In this document: positions 49,201 to 61,400 of the stretch, piece by piece | How the letters are laid out: each line of letters opens with the position of its first letter | Numbering within the stretch: position 1 is the first letter of the stretch | DNA from: Pratylenchus scribneri | Lineage: Eukaryota > Nematoda > Chromadorea > Rhabditida > Pratylenchidae | DNA: 64,000 nt | NCBI GenBank assembly: GCA_030063045.1 | Contig: JAQSEB010000065.1 | Coordinates: forward strand, 124,001 to 188,000 | Reading direction: 5' to 3' | The notes under the pieces: generated by a model | Seen by the model: only the letters and a program-made list of their open reading frames with translations | Database searches by the model: none | Told to the model about the DNA's origin: nothing | Position numbers and translations under genes: made by a program

Positions 49201-49430
49201 TTTTGTTTTCCCTAACATTGAATGTTTTTGTTTTTCCAAACATTGAATGTTTTTGTTTTCCCAAACATTGAATGTTTTTGTTTTCCCCAACATTGAATGT
49301 TTTTGTTTTCCCAAACATTGACGTGTTTTTTCTTTTCCCAAACATTTGAATGTTTTAGTTTTCCCTAACATTGAATGTTTTAGTTTTCCCTAATATTGAA
49401 CGTGTTTTTCCTTTTCCCAAATATATTAAT
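46205..49430 (+). repeat. 25-bp minisatellite (~128 copies) in a DUF229 intron
   Basis: The unit is AACATTGAATGTTTTTGTTT plus TCCCA, with frequent point variants (ACCTTGAAT, TTCCA, AATATTGAAT). Units drift to 26 bp and longer towards 49.4 kb. The period is not a multiple of three and the minus strand lacks stop codons in all three frames, so long overlapping frames appear (up to ~470 codons, period 25 residues over 75 nt). The array sits wholly within the intron between DUF229 exons at 49656 and 46003. Confidence 0.95.
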
Positions 49431-50199
49431 TAGTATTGTATTTATTTTTAATATTTAATTAATCAATTTGCAATTATTTTTATTTTGAATAGAAAATTTA
49501 ATTATCATTAAAACTTTTTATTAAGAATCGCTATATTTTCATTGTTTATAAAATTTCCTTGTACTCAAAATTTTTTGTAATTTGCAATTATAGGTGCCAA
49601 GAAAAAAGAATATTAAAATAAAATGAAAGGAATTCTTTTATTTGAATTTTCTCACCTCTAGCCCAATCCTCAGCCATCATTGTCCAATAATTTCGCTCAC
49701 GAAATTTGTATCCAATAAATGGTTCATTGTCCAAATTATTTTCACCCAATTTTTCAACTGTTCTTTCAGGTGAATGTGCTGGGCCCATTGGATTTTCTTC
49801 GATTGGCCAAGTTTGAAAGCCTATAATATTATTGGACATTTTTTAAAACAATCAAATATTTATATATTTTACCGAATAACATTGCAAAAGCATTATATAT
49901 GCTATTTTTTCCAACTTTATTTGAATGCGGAAATGCAATGGCCTCCATTCGTTCCAAAAGGAAAATTGCTGTTTTCGACAAGGAACTTTGATATGGGAAA
50001 AATTAATAAAGAAATAAAAATTATTAAAATGGATATTGAAATGAATAAATAATAGAGTGAAAAATAGCCTCGCAAAGAAAAAATTTGTCATTTTAGTAAA
50101 AAAAATTAAAATCTGGCAAATTATAAAAAATCTGACATGAAAAAAATTCTGGCCGGGCATCAAAATTTTGGAAAATTCCCAAAAAATTTGATATTATGG

Positions 50200-50640
50200 C
50201 ACTCCTAAATATGGACTCGGGTTAATTATCAGTCTAGCCTACCAGACCCGTATTTCCCGCATTATTCTCGTCCCCTGATTATCCGTCAACCCGCCTACCC
50301 GCAACCTTTATTTTTTTAACTGTTTTTGCCATTTTTTAGATCCATATTTTCATATGCTGGATTTTTTTTTATTTTGTTATTGGCAACCATGCTCAACAAG
50401 GTTATTTAGAAATAAATAATATAATTAAAAGGATTTTTATTTTGGAAATTTCTTAAATTTGAGTAAAAAATTTCTAAAAAAATACAGTACACCTTCGAAG
50501 TACGGGACGGGTAATATCCGCGGATATTTTTCGAAAATTGCCTACCCGTCTCCTATCCGTGCCTTGATTATCCGCACTATCCATTACCCGTGATTTCATT
50601 ATCCGTGCACGGATAATTAACCCTAATCTGGCTCAAAAAT
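50200..50640 (+). other. degenerate pyrimidine-rich ACCCG/CCCGC patch
   Basis: Within a DUF229 intron, short degenerate ACCCGTA / CCCGCCTACCCGC words recur. This looks like a decayed dispersed repeat. No coding potential was seen. Confidence 0.4.
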
Positions 50641-51002
50641 AATTAACAGGTAGGTACCCAAATTTAGGCTATAAAAATTTTTAATGTTTTCCTCAAAATT
50701 ATTCCAAATAATATTACCGAAGGAACATTGTATGTGAAATTGAATCCAACACAATCAAATGGACATCCGGTGGTCGATGATTGCCTTTGCCGTCATCGCC
50801 ATCATTAATAAATTCCTCAATGACTGGAAATTCGAATGAAGGCGTGGAAGAAATGGTTGTTTTTGGCAAAATATCAGCATTAGAATTGTTGTCGAATTTT
50901 CGTTTGTAGATTTGATGATGCAAATAATTGTAATTTTTGGCACCACCAAAAGTGCATTGCACCTCCACAATATCGCATTCACATTTGTTGATAATGTCCA
51001 TC

Positions 51003-52016
51003 TGTTTGGAGCAAAACTCCAAAATAAAAATTTAATTTTGATATTTTTGATTTTATTTTAATTAAATATATTTTTATTCATTCAATTTCCATTTAATTTC
51101 AATTTTATTCATTTTAATTCTTTTATTCAATCAATCCCATCCACTTCCCTTCCAACCAAAGTTCACATTTCCTTTTTTACACAATTTCTCGCCAGCCAGC
51201 CAGCCGCCCCCATCCCATTCAATCAGCACCCCTTATTAGTTTTGTCCTTGGGATTGGAAGAGGGAAAATGGCAACATTTTCCCTCGCAAATAGAAAACAT
51301 CCATTTTTCTAACCTTGAGGGGGGCAAAAAAGTGGGGAGAAAAATTGAACAGTCATTCCACCATTTTGAGCAAAATTGCCTATCGGGCGAATATGAGAAA
51401 ATTGTGAGGAAAAGGGAGCTGGCTGGGAAATTTATTACTTTTTATGTTTTAATTTCAATTTTAACCACTTTTACGTTTCCCCTAAGGCAAATTAATGTTG
51501 ATTTGGGTAAATAAGGAATACGTCTATCGGACGTTTGAGTGAATTAATAAAGATTGAATTTGCCTTAGGGTGAAATTTATCAAAATATATATTTTACCAC
51601 TTTATCACTAATTCACAAATTTAATTTTACTTATTAATAATTTTGAATTTAACTCTTTTTCAAACGCCATTAGGGCAATCCAAACAATTATTAGAAAATT
51701 ATTTAAATGGTAAATTTGTGAATTAGTAGATAATACGATGAAATTTGGTTTACTGATTTTATATAAATTTATAATTGTCCACACTATTTTTGCTTTAATG
51801 TTGAATGCCTTCTAAATTAATATCGCGATTTTGTATTTCCATTTCGGTTTAATTACCCAAGTTTGAGTTTGAGATTTTCATATAAATAAAATTTTGTGAA
51901 CAATCAATCAAATCAATTGGAATTTACTAAAATAAAATTTGGCAACTTTATTTGGGTAATTTTCCACTGGGCAAATTAGTGTTCGATCGTAGCGAAATCG
52001 CAACACATTTTGCTTA
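51003..52016 (+). repeat. 5' LTR of the BEL element (3' border approximate)
   Basis: The start is fixed by comparison with the second copy at 63600. The end is not, because the 3' LTR is truncated by the window after 401 bp. I place it just before TTTGGCGACCC, a primer-binding-site-like sequence. The LTR contains two of the conserved TATCG hairpins if this border is right (loops at 51381 and 51525). Confidence 0.6.
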
Positions 52017-52018
52017 TT

Positions 52019-52036
52019 TGGCGACCCTTGTGCATT
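52019..52036 (+). other. candidate primer-binding site
   Basis: TGGCGACCCTTGTGCATT begins with the TGG complementary to tRNA CCA ends and resembles TGGCGACC-type sites I recall in other LTR elements. The matching tRNA was not identified. Confidence 0.35.
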
Positions 52037-52060
52037 TGCGAACTTGCACAATCTTGCATC

Positions 52061-52214
52061 GATCCCCACCAGTGAAAAGCCAAGGCTCAGCTCAGACTCC
52101 TTGGACCTGGGTGCCCGATCAAAAGGTGCAAACTTGGTGTCCGATCCCCTCTTGTGAAAAGCCCAAGGCACGGCTCAGACTCCTTGGGACCTTGAGCCCG
52201 ATCAAAAAGGACAT
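52061..52214 (+). repeat. 82-bp imperfect tandem duplication in the BEL leader
   Basis: Units start at 52061 and 52143. Both contain GATCCCC, GTGAAAAGCC, AAGGC, GCTCAGACTCCTTGG and GCCCGATCAAAA. It lies between the candidate primer-binding site and the gag start. Confidence 0.8.
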
Positions 52215-52464
52215 TGATCAACACCGGATCAACAACTTCTGGTGGATAAATTTTTAAATTTTATAAAATTTTCTAATAATAATTGAAAAATTTTTTGCCA
52301 GTCTATCGGACAAAAGGCAATAAATTTTGTAAATTGAGAATAATCTAGCTTCCTATCGGGAAGTTTTTTGAGTTTTAATTAAATTTATATTTCTCATACA
52401 AAGTTCTTGTTCAATTATCGTTATTCCTATCGGGAATTAAAACGATTTGATTAAATTCGGGAAA

Positions 52465-55400
52465 ATGGTAACTGTAATAAAAGAAAGGATCAAACTCTTA
52501 AAAGTACTGGTCATTGAAATATTAGAGAGCCCAATACCAAATCTTACTTATCAGGACCTCGAAAATGACCCTAGAGCGACCAAAACGGAATGGGAAAGGG
52601 CAGAATTAGTGCTTCAAGATCTAGAAATGTACTTGCAAGAATATGAGGGTTCAAGAAAGGATTGGATGGGCTATTTATCGAAACAAAGTGAAGCGAATCG
52701 TGCGCTAGCAGACACGGAAATGAACACCTTTTTGGAGGAGAATGCACCTAATCTAAGAACGTTGCATAAGAAAATCAGAGATTTGAAAAAAGAATCAGCA
52801 CAATGGAGAGTTAACATTCAAGAATATGACAGAAACCAAAACAGAACAGCTTCAGGCCTGGATAATGATTCAACGCAAGGTCAACAAAATGAAATGTTTG
52901 AGGCAAATAAGAAAGCAATGGAAAAAATGGCCAGAGCATTCGAAAATCTCAGTCGACGATCAGCGGCACCAGCTGATGATCCCGATTTTGCTGCGCAAGG
53001 ATCCAGCAAGAAAGGAGGAATAAATCTGCCGCCTATTAAGCTTCAGACATTCAAAGGAGGGAGAGACTGGGCTGAATTTTGGGATCAGTATCATGTTGGA
53101 ATCCATAAAGATAATAGCCTATCGTCGGCTAGAAAGCTTATCTATCTCAAGACCCTTGTCGAGGGTGAACCGAAAGACTTGATCTATGGATTGTCGAATA
53201 TTGATAAGAATTATATGATTGCTGTGGAAATTCTTCAAAAGAAATATGGGAACAATGAAGCAAACATTCAGCAGCTGCATATGGACTTGGCCAATTTGAA
53301 ACCATCAACAACCTTTGCTGAAGATGTCAAGTTACAAATCGAGGCAGAAAAGATTATGAGACAGCTCGAATGCTACAAAGAAGATGTGAACAACCCTCAA
53401 GTGCTCATTGCTCTGCAAAATAAGGTGTCAAAACCGACATTAAGGAAAATTATGGAACTCAAAAAGTTAACTCCAGCTGATCAAAAGTGGGATACTAAGA
53501 AATTTCGAAAAGCTCTGAATATAGTGATTCAGGATGAATCAGAAGTGGAACAAATTTACCGTCAAAAACATTCAATCATACGAAAAGAAAATCCAGCAGA
53601 AAAGAGTCATCGCAAAGAGCCTAAACTCCTATCGGGAGATCAAACAATGGCATTTGCGGCAGTGGGAAAACCATTTGAAAAGAAAGTTACAAGCGCAAAT
53701 GAGAACAAAGGGAATTTCGTTGGAAGAAAAAGGGACAAATATTGTGTCCTATGCGAAGGTGGAAATCATTCGACAGCTGAATGCCGGAAGCATCCGAATA
53801 TAAGAGCAAGATTAGAACAAGCAAAAAAGATGAAGTTGTGTGCAAGATGTTTTAGGAATGACCACAAATCGTGGCAATGCGTGAAAGTCTTTAGACCATG
53901 CTTCTGGTGCAAAGGAAGTAATCATATTAGCCCACTTTGCCCATCTAAATTCAAAACTGAAAAGGAAACTATCTCCACAGTTTTTGATGGGTATGAAAGT
54001 GAAGAAGAAGAGAAAGAAGAAAAAGCGGACGAAGAAGAATATGTTGATCAATATGATAGCGAAGAAGAAGAAAAACCAGAAGAGCAACCAGAAGAAGAAG
54101 AAGAAGAAGAAAAAGAAGAACAGGTTACAACTTCATTTGTGGCTTTGAAACCCAAACAAAAGATGCAAAGAATTTTGCAATGTGCTAAAGTCAAAATATT
54201 CAATCCGAAGCGTCCAACAAAGACAAAAGAAGCTTATATAGTCTTCGATAATGGAAGCCAACGTTCATTTATTAGGGAAGACTTAGCCAAAAGTCTTAAT
54301 TTATCCAAATTGGAATCCATTCACTTAAACCTATCGGGTTTTATGGAATGTGATTTGGGAAATGTTCACACAAATGATACTCAATTTGGAGTTATGACTA
54401 AATTTGGACCAATGCTAGTCGAAGGCACTCGCATGGAAAAAATTATTAAACCAGTCACGTATATTCCTATCGTGGAATCTGAATTAAATGAAGATGAATT
54501 GCTTATCCCTAAAGACATAGTCAAAACTGATATATTGATTGGAATTGACCAGATAAGAATGTTCGAAATCGTTGATCGGTATCAACTCCCAAGCGGGTTT
54601 TGGATTTCTGACTCAAAAGTGGGACCATTTATCAGCGGAAAAGGCCAAACCAAAACAAAGGGAAGACAAATTGAGCAAATTGGAATTACTATTATGGCTA
54701 ATGTTCTAGATATGGATGAGCAAGAAGAATTAAAGATTAACCTATCGGGTGAAAAACTGAAACAAATCGAGAATTTATGGTTTTCGAATGAGGAAATGGG
54801 TCTAAAAGATGTCGAAATTAATGATGAAGACATTTGGATTAAGCAGCTCAATATTCAAAGAGATGAGGAAGGAAGATATGCAATTTCTTTGCCCTACAAT
54901 GATCGAGCGAATGCACTTTTACCCAATTATGGTCTGGCTTATGGAAGACTGCTCTCAAATTTAAAACATATGAAGCAAAAACCAGAATTAATCCTGAAGA
55001 TTGATGAGATATTCAAAGAACAATTGAAGCTAGACATAATCGAAAAAGTGATAGACTGGAAACATTGGCAGGGAGTTTTGCATTACATTCCACATCAACC
55101 AGTGATTAGAGAAGATAAAGAAACCACGAAAGTCAGAAATGTCTCAGATGCAAGTGCAAAGGATAAGAATGGACTTTCGATTAATCAATGCTTGGAAAAA
55201 GGACCTACTCAAATGAATGACATTTCAGGAATTCAACTTCGAAGTCGTTTACCTAAATACCTTATTTGTGCAGACATTGAAAAAGCATTTTTACAAATTC
55301 GGATTAAAGAAGAAGATCGAGATGCATTACGATTTTTGTGGAAAGATAACCCTTTAGATGATCAGTCACCTATCGTGGTGTATCGATTTAAGGGAATGCC

Positions 55401-58400
55401 TTTTGGACTGATCAGTAGTCCAGCCTGCTTGAATACCATTCTGAGCCTGCATTTGGATCAACACGGATCAGAATTAGCAAAGCAGATCAAAAATAACATT
55501 TATGTTGATGACATAACACAGGGAGAAGAAAATGAAGACAGAATTATCCCAGTTTGCAATGAAATGAAAGATATATTCAAGACAGCAATGATGAATCTAC
55601 GAGGATTCTGCGTGAACCATCTCGAAGCTTATGAGAAAATTCCTGAAGAAGATAGAGCAAAGATGGAAGGAAGGAAAATTCTGGGAATAAGATGGGACCC
55701 AAAGGAAGACACAATTACCATTCCATTACCGGAATGGAAAGAAGGAAGCAAATGCACAAAAAGGACAATGCTTTCTCAAACGGCATCAGTTTTTGACACT
55801 CTAGGTCTAACAAGTCCATCGTTGCTTTCAGCCAAGAGAATTATTCAAAGTGTATGGAAATTGGACTTGAATTGGGACAATCCGGTACCAGAAGACATTC
55901 AAAAAGCTTGGATAAAATGCATGGAAGATTGGAAAGAAGTAAAATTCACGTTTCCAAGAAGGTTGTTCTCAAGAACCCTATCGGGGTCAAAGCAACTGTC
56001 GCTTGAAGTTTTTGCAGATGCCTCAGGGTATGCCTTTGGGATTGTTGTTTATCTGAGAGCTGAATTTGAGGATAAAAGCGTTCAGTTTGCCTTTCTTCAA
56101 GGAAAAAGTCTAGTTAGGCCCATAAATCTACCGGAAAAGCAAAATACAATCCCAAAAATGGAACTGCATGCACTTAAATTAGCCGTAAAATTAGCAATAC
56201 ACGTTCAAAAAGAATTGAAATCGGAAATTGAAGTGAAGAAAATACAGTTATGGACAGATTCAAAAGATGCAATTGATTGGCTCAACAGTCACAAAAGACA
56301 TGAAAGATTCATTCAAAACAGATTGAATGTCATTCGACCTTTTGAAGTGAAGCATGTTAAAGGAGAATTGAATCCAAGTGACATCGCATCAAGAGGTTGC
56401 ACAGCAATTGAACTGATGAATCATCCTTACTGGTTTCATGGCCCATTGTGGATGAATGATGAGAATTCTGAAATTCTATCGGAATTTAATTCAGAAAAAT
56501 GGCATGAAGAAGAAATGACCATGGAAAAATATGACACAATTCTGAATATTAACATCAAACAAATAAAGGAAGATGAATGTTTAGTTCAAGACTGGAGCAG
56601 ATACAACAGTTTATCAAAATTGAAAAGAATTGTGAGCTACGTGCAGATGTTTACGGATAAATGCAAAGAAGGCAAACAGAAAACCAACAAATTGCCTAAA
56701 AATGAGGACGAATTAAATAAGCTGATTGAAAAATTGGAACAGGTGACAGCAGAACAGATGGCAAAAGCGGAAATTCTCTTAATTAGAGAAGCCCAACAAC
56801 TTTTTCCACCCGAAGCTAATCTCTTTCGAGAGAAACAATTCGAATATAATGAAGTAGGATTATTGATTTGCCAAAGCCGACTCACCAAAAGTGATTTAAC
56901 AATGGAAGCAAAAATTCCGATTTATCTGCCTAAAAACTCACCTTTGACTAAGCTGTTTATCAAATACTATCATTGGAAATTATACCATGCGGGAATATCG
57001 ACAGTGTTAGCCGAATTAAGACAAAGATTTTATATTCCACAAGCGAGAAGAACAGTCTTTGATGTGCTCAATCGAAATTTATTGACAAAATGTTATGTTT
57101 GCATTAAGCATAAAACAAAAGCTTATGCTTTGCCAAAAATGCCTCCTTTACCTACCTATCGGGTGCTAGGTAAAAGGCCGTTCCAATTTATTGGACTTGA
57201 CTATTTTGGTCCCATGATTGTTAAAGAAAGTGATAAAAATCAGAAAGTGTGGGGATGCCTATTCACTTGTGCGACGACCCGTGCTATTCACATTGAATTA
57301 GTAGAAGATTGTACAGCAAGTGAATTTCTTTTGGCCTTCAAAAGGTTCATTGGACGAAGAATGGAACCAGAAATTATCATTTCAGACAATGCACTACAAT
57401 TCAAACTTGCTTCTCGCATAATCAAGCGATTGTGGTCAAAAGATCAAAGTGATTGGAATAAAGTGTTCACAGACAAGGAAGTTCGCAATTTCACTAGTGA
57501 AAATGGAATTCGATGGCAGTTCATAACTGATCGAGCACCGTGGGCTGGGGGAATGTACGAAAAGATGATTGATCTGACCAAAAAGCCATTGAAGCGTGTG
57601 CTTGGAAAGACATTAGTGAAGAAAAGTGAATTACAAACAATTTTGATTGAAATTGAACGCATTGTCAATTCAAGGCCATTGACTTATATGGGAGAAAGTG
57701 ACACAATAAGACCATTAAGACCGATTGATTTTCTTATTCCTTACCAAACAGCTTCCTATCGGGAAGGAGTTTTGGAATTGGAATTACCCATGAATCCAAC
57801 AAAAGAAAATCTGGAAAACCGTTTTCGGATTTTATCTGAATTGTCTGATAAAATATGGAATATTTGGAGAACCGACTACCTATTAGCTCTCAGAGACTCT
57901 CAAAAATTCGGGGAGAAGAAAGGACAAAAAATTTTGGAGTTGGGAGAGGTCATCCTAGTGGATGAAGAGAATTTGCCCCGAAGTCGATGGAGAATGGGAG
58001 TTGTGACTGAATTTAGAATGAGTTCGGATGGCAAAGTGCGATCAGCCGTAGTCAGAGTCTGGGATGGAAAGAAATGGGGACAAATCAATAGGCCAATAAA
58101 CAAATTATATCCTTTAGAGGTGAAATCAAAGATAATTGAACAAGAACAAAACTCTCTATCGGAGAAAATCGATAGAATTAATGAAAATGATCAAACACCT
58201 CTATCGGAGGATGTAAACTTGATTATTTCAGAACCAATGGCCGAAAATCAAGACACGTCCCAAATGATCGAAGACCAAGAAACGTCCCTATCGGGGAATA
58301 ATGTTTCTTCGGCTCGAGTTCAACTGGAAAATTGGGAACTTTTGGCTGAATGCGATCATGAAGAATGCGAGCCAATATGGTTTGGCAATCTTTTGGAAAT

Positions 58401-61400
58401 GGTTCCGGACAATTGGGATAAACTCAATGAGGTGGTGCAATGCCGAATTCGTTATGTGTCAATTTTCAAGCTGATCACAATGATGTGGGTGTTAACCTTT
58501 GGCTTGGATGAACATCAAATGTATGAATTGCTTGGCAACATCTCGAATACAAATGGAATTCATCTATGTATGGAGTGCGTTAAATTTAAGGAAGGAATGA
58601 GAAAAGGGAAAGGACGAATTCTCAACACCAAACCAAATGCATCCATGATGAAGAACCATAAGATAAAGGGAAAAGTCGATGGGCTAAAATTCACTCGGAC
58701 GATATTGAAGGACATATTCAAATTGTGGATGAACAAATGTGAAGTGGCTGAGAGACAACTGCATCTTAAGCCTTGGGGATTTGTGACAATGGAAGTTGTG
58801 AATGATGAATGGGAATTGGCAAGAGAATGGGCAGACACTATCACTATGCAAAGAATCCCTCTGAATTACGCCTTAACACCGGATTTGGCACACTCAAATG
58901 TTGTGTTTATTGGCGATGAACTATCGGTTCTAATGGGCCAAGCTTTTGGGAAATGTTATATGTGGCAACCATCAAACATTGACGACATTGTTCAAGAATT
59001 TTCCGACAAATTGTTCTTGACTCGAGAAGTGGACCACGTCATACTGTACTTCGGAAAATATACATTGGAGAGAGGGCAACCGAACCGAATAATCGGAATT
59101 TGGGACCAGATGCGAACCGTTTGGTTGGAAAGAGGAATTGTTGGAGTGTTTATCATGCCACCGACCAATAAAAGAGAATTGAAGGCAAAAATTGACGACA
59201 ACTTCAATTTATTTGTGGAGACAAGATCAACCGATTCGATTCGGGTTCTGAATCCGAATTACACATCTCGAGAAGCAATACCCAGTGATGAGGACTTGGC
59301 AATGATCATCCAGCAGTTGGAATATTGGAACATCAGTAATGAAGAGAAGCCCTTAACTTGGCAAGAGAGGAAAGGAAACTTCGAAGCCACTGGCCCTTGT
59401 CGAATGAGCGGACGATCCAGTGAAATGGAAGCTCTACACCTATCGGGTGTTAATGAGCCCGGTTCATCTGGAACAAGTCGTCAAAGCAACCGTTCTGGTG
59501 AGGAAACTCTACTCCTATCGGGAGTTAATGAGCCCCATTATTCAGAAGCTCAGCATCTCTCTGATGAGCCATGCTCGTCAAACAACATGGACCAGCTGCA
59601 ATGTTCTGAAGGTTTTGTTCAACGACTGGCCAATTTCGCCAATCAATGTTCAATTAGAGAAGATCTTCATCCGATGCTAAGGCCTAGAAAACGAATCGAG
59701 CCTCCTTCTCCTGACTTCCACCGGAAAAAGGCAAGAGATGACAGCCCCAATCCACCTCCCGTGGATCCAATTACCGATGATGAAGAAGATTATGGGGGCC
59801 CAGTAAAACCATTCTTTGGATGCCACAGTTTTCTATCCAACATGTTTGAGGCTTCGTTCGAGTTGGATGGTCGACGTTACATCTCAAGCGAGCATGCATA
59901 TCAATATGCCAAGGCAATGTACTTTGGTTATACCAAAACTGCGGCAGACATAATACGTTACGGCAGTCCGTTCACAGCAAAACGCTTGGCCAAAGGCTAT
60001 AGGCTGAACGAGCAATACAAAAAGAGACTTGAACCTGGCTCCCGCCCATACATTAGGAACGAATGGAGGAATCACTGTATCATGGTGATGCGGAAAATAG
60101 CAGCTGCCAAGTTTGAACAAAATCCGCAATTGGCGGAAATGTTGCTGAGGACAAAACCTAAGATTTTGGCCGAAATGACTGAAACAGACGATTTCTGGGG
60201 CACAGGAATAGCTATCGGACATCGGGATGAACAACATCGAGAGAGATGGCCAGGCCAAAATCTTATGGGCCAAATTCTCATGGAAGTTCGGAACAATCTT
60301 CAGCTTAATCAGGGTTCATCCCTATCGGGGATTAATAACCCACCTGACAATGCTGGTTCATCCCTATCGGGGAATAGTAACCCACAAATTAATGCTGGTT
60401 CGTCCCTATCGGGGAGTAATGACCGCAAAGAAAATGAGGAAAAGGCTACTCAATCAAATATTTTGGTCGAAATAAATTACAATGATGATGAATTGGATTA
60501 TGATGAGGAGGATTGGAGTGATAGAAATTGGCAAGGAAATATCGAATTTAGCGATTTGCTTCAACGCCTTAAGATTCAGTTCGACAATTTCAACAAATTA
60601 ACCGATGAAATGTGGGAATTTTATGCTACAAATGTTCAAAGTCGTGAAAGTTATGAACGAAAAATGAGAGTGGTTGATGACATACAACGGAAAGTGGGAG
60701 CCTTGGGCACGGTAACCTTGTTTGGATCCTCTCGATCACACATTGGCAAAGATAACTCGGACTTGGACATGTGCATTATTCCTCCCGGACGTCATGTAAA
60801 AGTAGATGAAGTTGAGAATGCTAACAAATATCAAAAGGAAATGCTTTTTGTTGTTCGTCGATTGCCCTTTAAGGGCTACAGTTCACAAGTGCATGGTGGT
60901 CGAGTTCCCGTGCTCAGGCTCGTCGGTCACAACATGCAAATTGATATAACCTATGGCAACAGTACAGGACTTCGGAATACGACGTGGCTAAATCATTTAT
61001 GCAGTCATGAAGCCAGATTAGCTCCGTTGTTATTCAGTATCAAAGAATGGGCAAAATTCCATCGAATAAACGACGCAAGCAGACACTCTTTCAGTAGCTG
61101 GACTTGGATTCTGCTCACCATATTTGCTCTCCAACACACGGATCCTCCTGTTTTTCCACCTCTATCGGAGGACATGGATAAACTAGAGAAAAGCAGAAAC
61201 AATTCGTCTATAGCTGAACTGATTATGCACTTCTTTGGATTCTGGAACAAACACCCTTTGGAGAAGGATAGTGTGAGTGTGCGAGAGGGAAATTGGATTC
61301 CAAAAAAGCGTCAAACATACATTGTCGAGGTCGAAGAACCCTTAAAGCCAGAGGTGAACACAACTGCGTGCATTGAATCAAGTCAGCAATTAAGATCGAT

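Larger units (their letters stand above)
42882..51002 (-). pseudogene. DUF229 (sulfatase/alkaline-phosphatase-like) gene, disrupted
   Basis: Nematode DUF229 proteins have an alkaline-phosphatase/sulfatase-like fold. Exons seen, in transcript order: 51002-50718 (VHLIVLDSISHTMFLR), 49985-49873 (SLSKTAIFLLERMEAIAF, NKVGKNS), 49820-49656 (IGYKFRERNYWTMMAEDWA), 46003-45885 (NYPGFKQQPVHHYMSPF), 45833-45659 (DYLKQFIDAYEMEPKFSITW, ending LLDDDFYNF), 43947-43672 (GTLPIPFEFCLCQ), 43294-43191 and 43130-42882 (FARLNEYGKQSKC...YCYCRD, stop). Between 45659 and 43947 the block that in this family carries the MGDHG-type metal-binding centre is missing and replaced by an inverted duplication. The first exon is cut by the BEL LTR at 51003, so the 5' half must lie beyond the window. 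Two independent lesions make function unlikely. Confidence 0.75.

Noticed and set aside
46055..49371. Long minus-strand frames (up to ~470 codons) with a 25-residue repeat
   Set aside because: They follow from a 25-bp tandem repeat lacking stops; all three frames are open and none resembles a gene. Treated as intronic minisatellite.
52447..52464. TTG as start of the BEL polyprotein, six codons upstream of the ATG
   Set aside because: A nuclear gene should start at ATG; 52465 is the first in-frame ATG.
54580..54600. GTTGAT...ATCAAC inverted repeat as another hairpin of the family
   Set aside because: It lacks the TATCG loop and C-G closing pair; an isolated palindrome in coding sequence is expected by chance.
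60205..60222. CTATCGG within the NADAR domain at 60212-60218
   Set aside because: Flanking bases do not pair beyond the closing C-G, and the codons lie in a conserved NADAR segment, so I left it out of the hairpin family. The partial match at 61501-61511 was left out for the same reason (short, mismatched stem).
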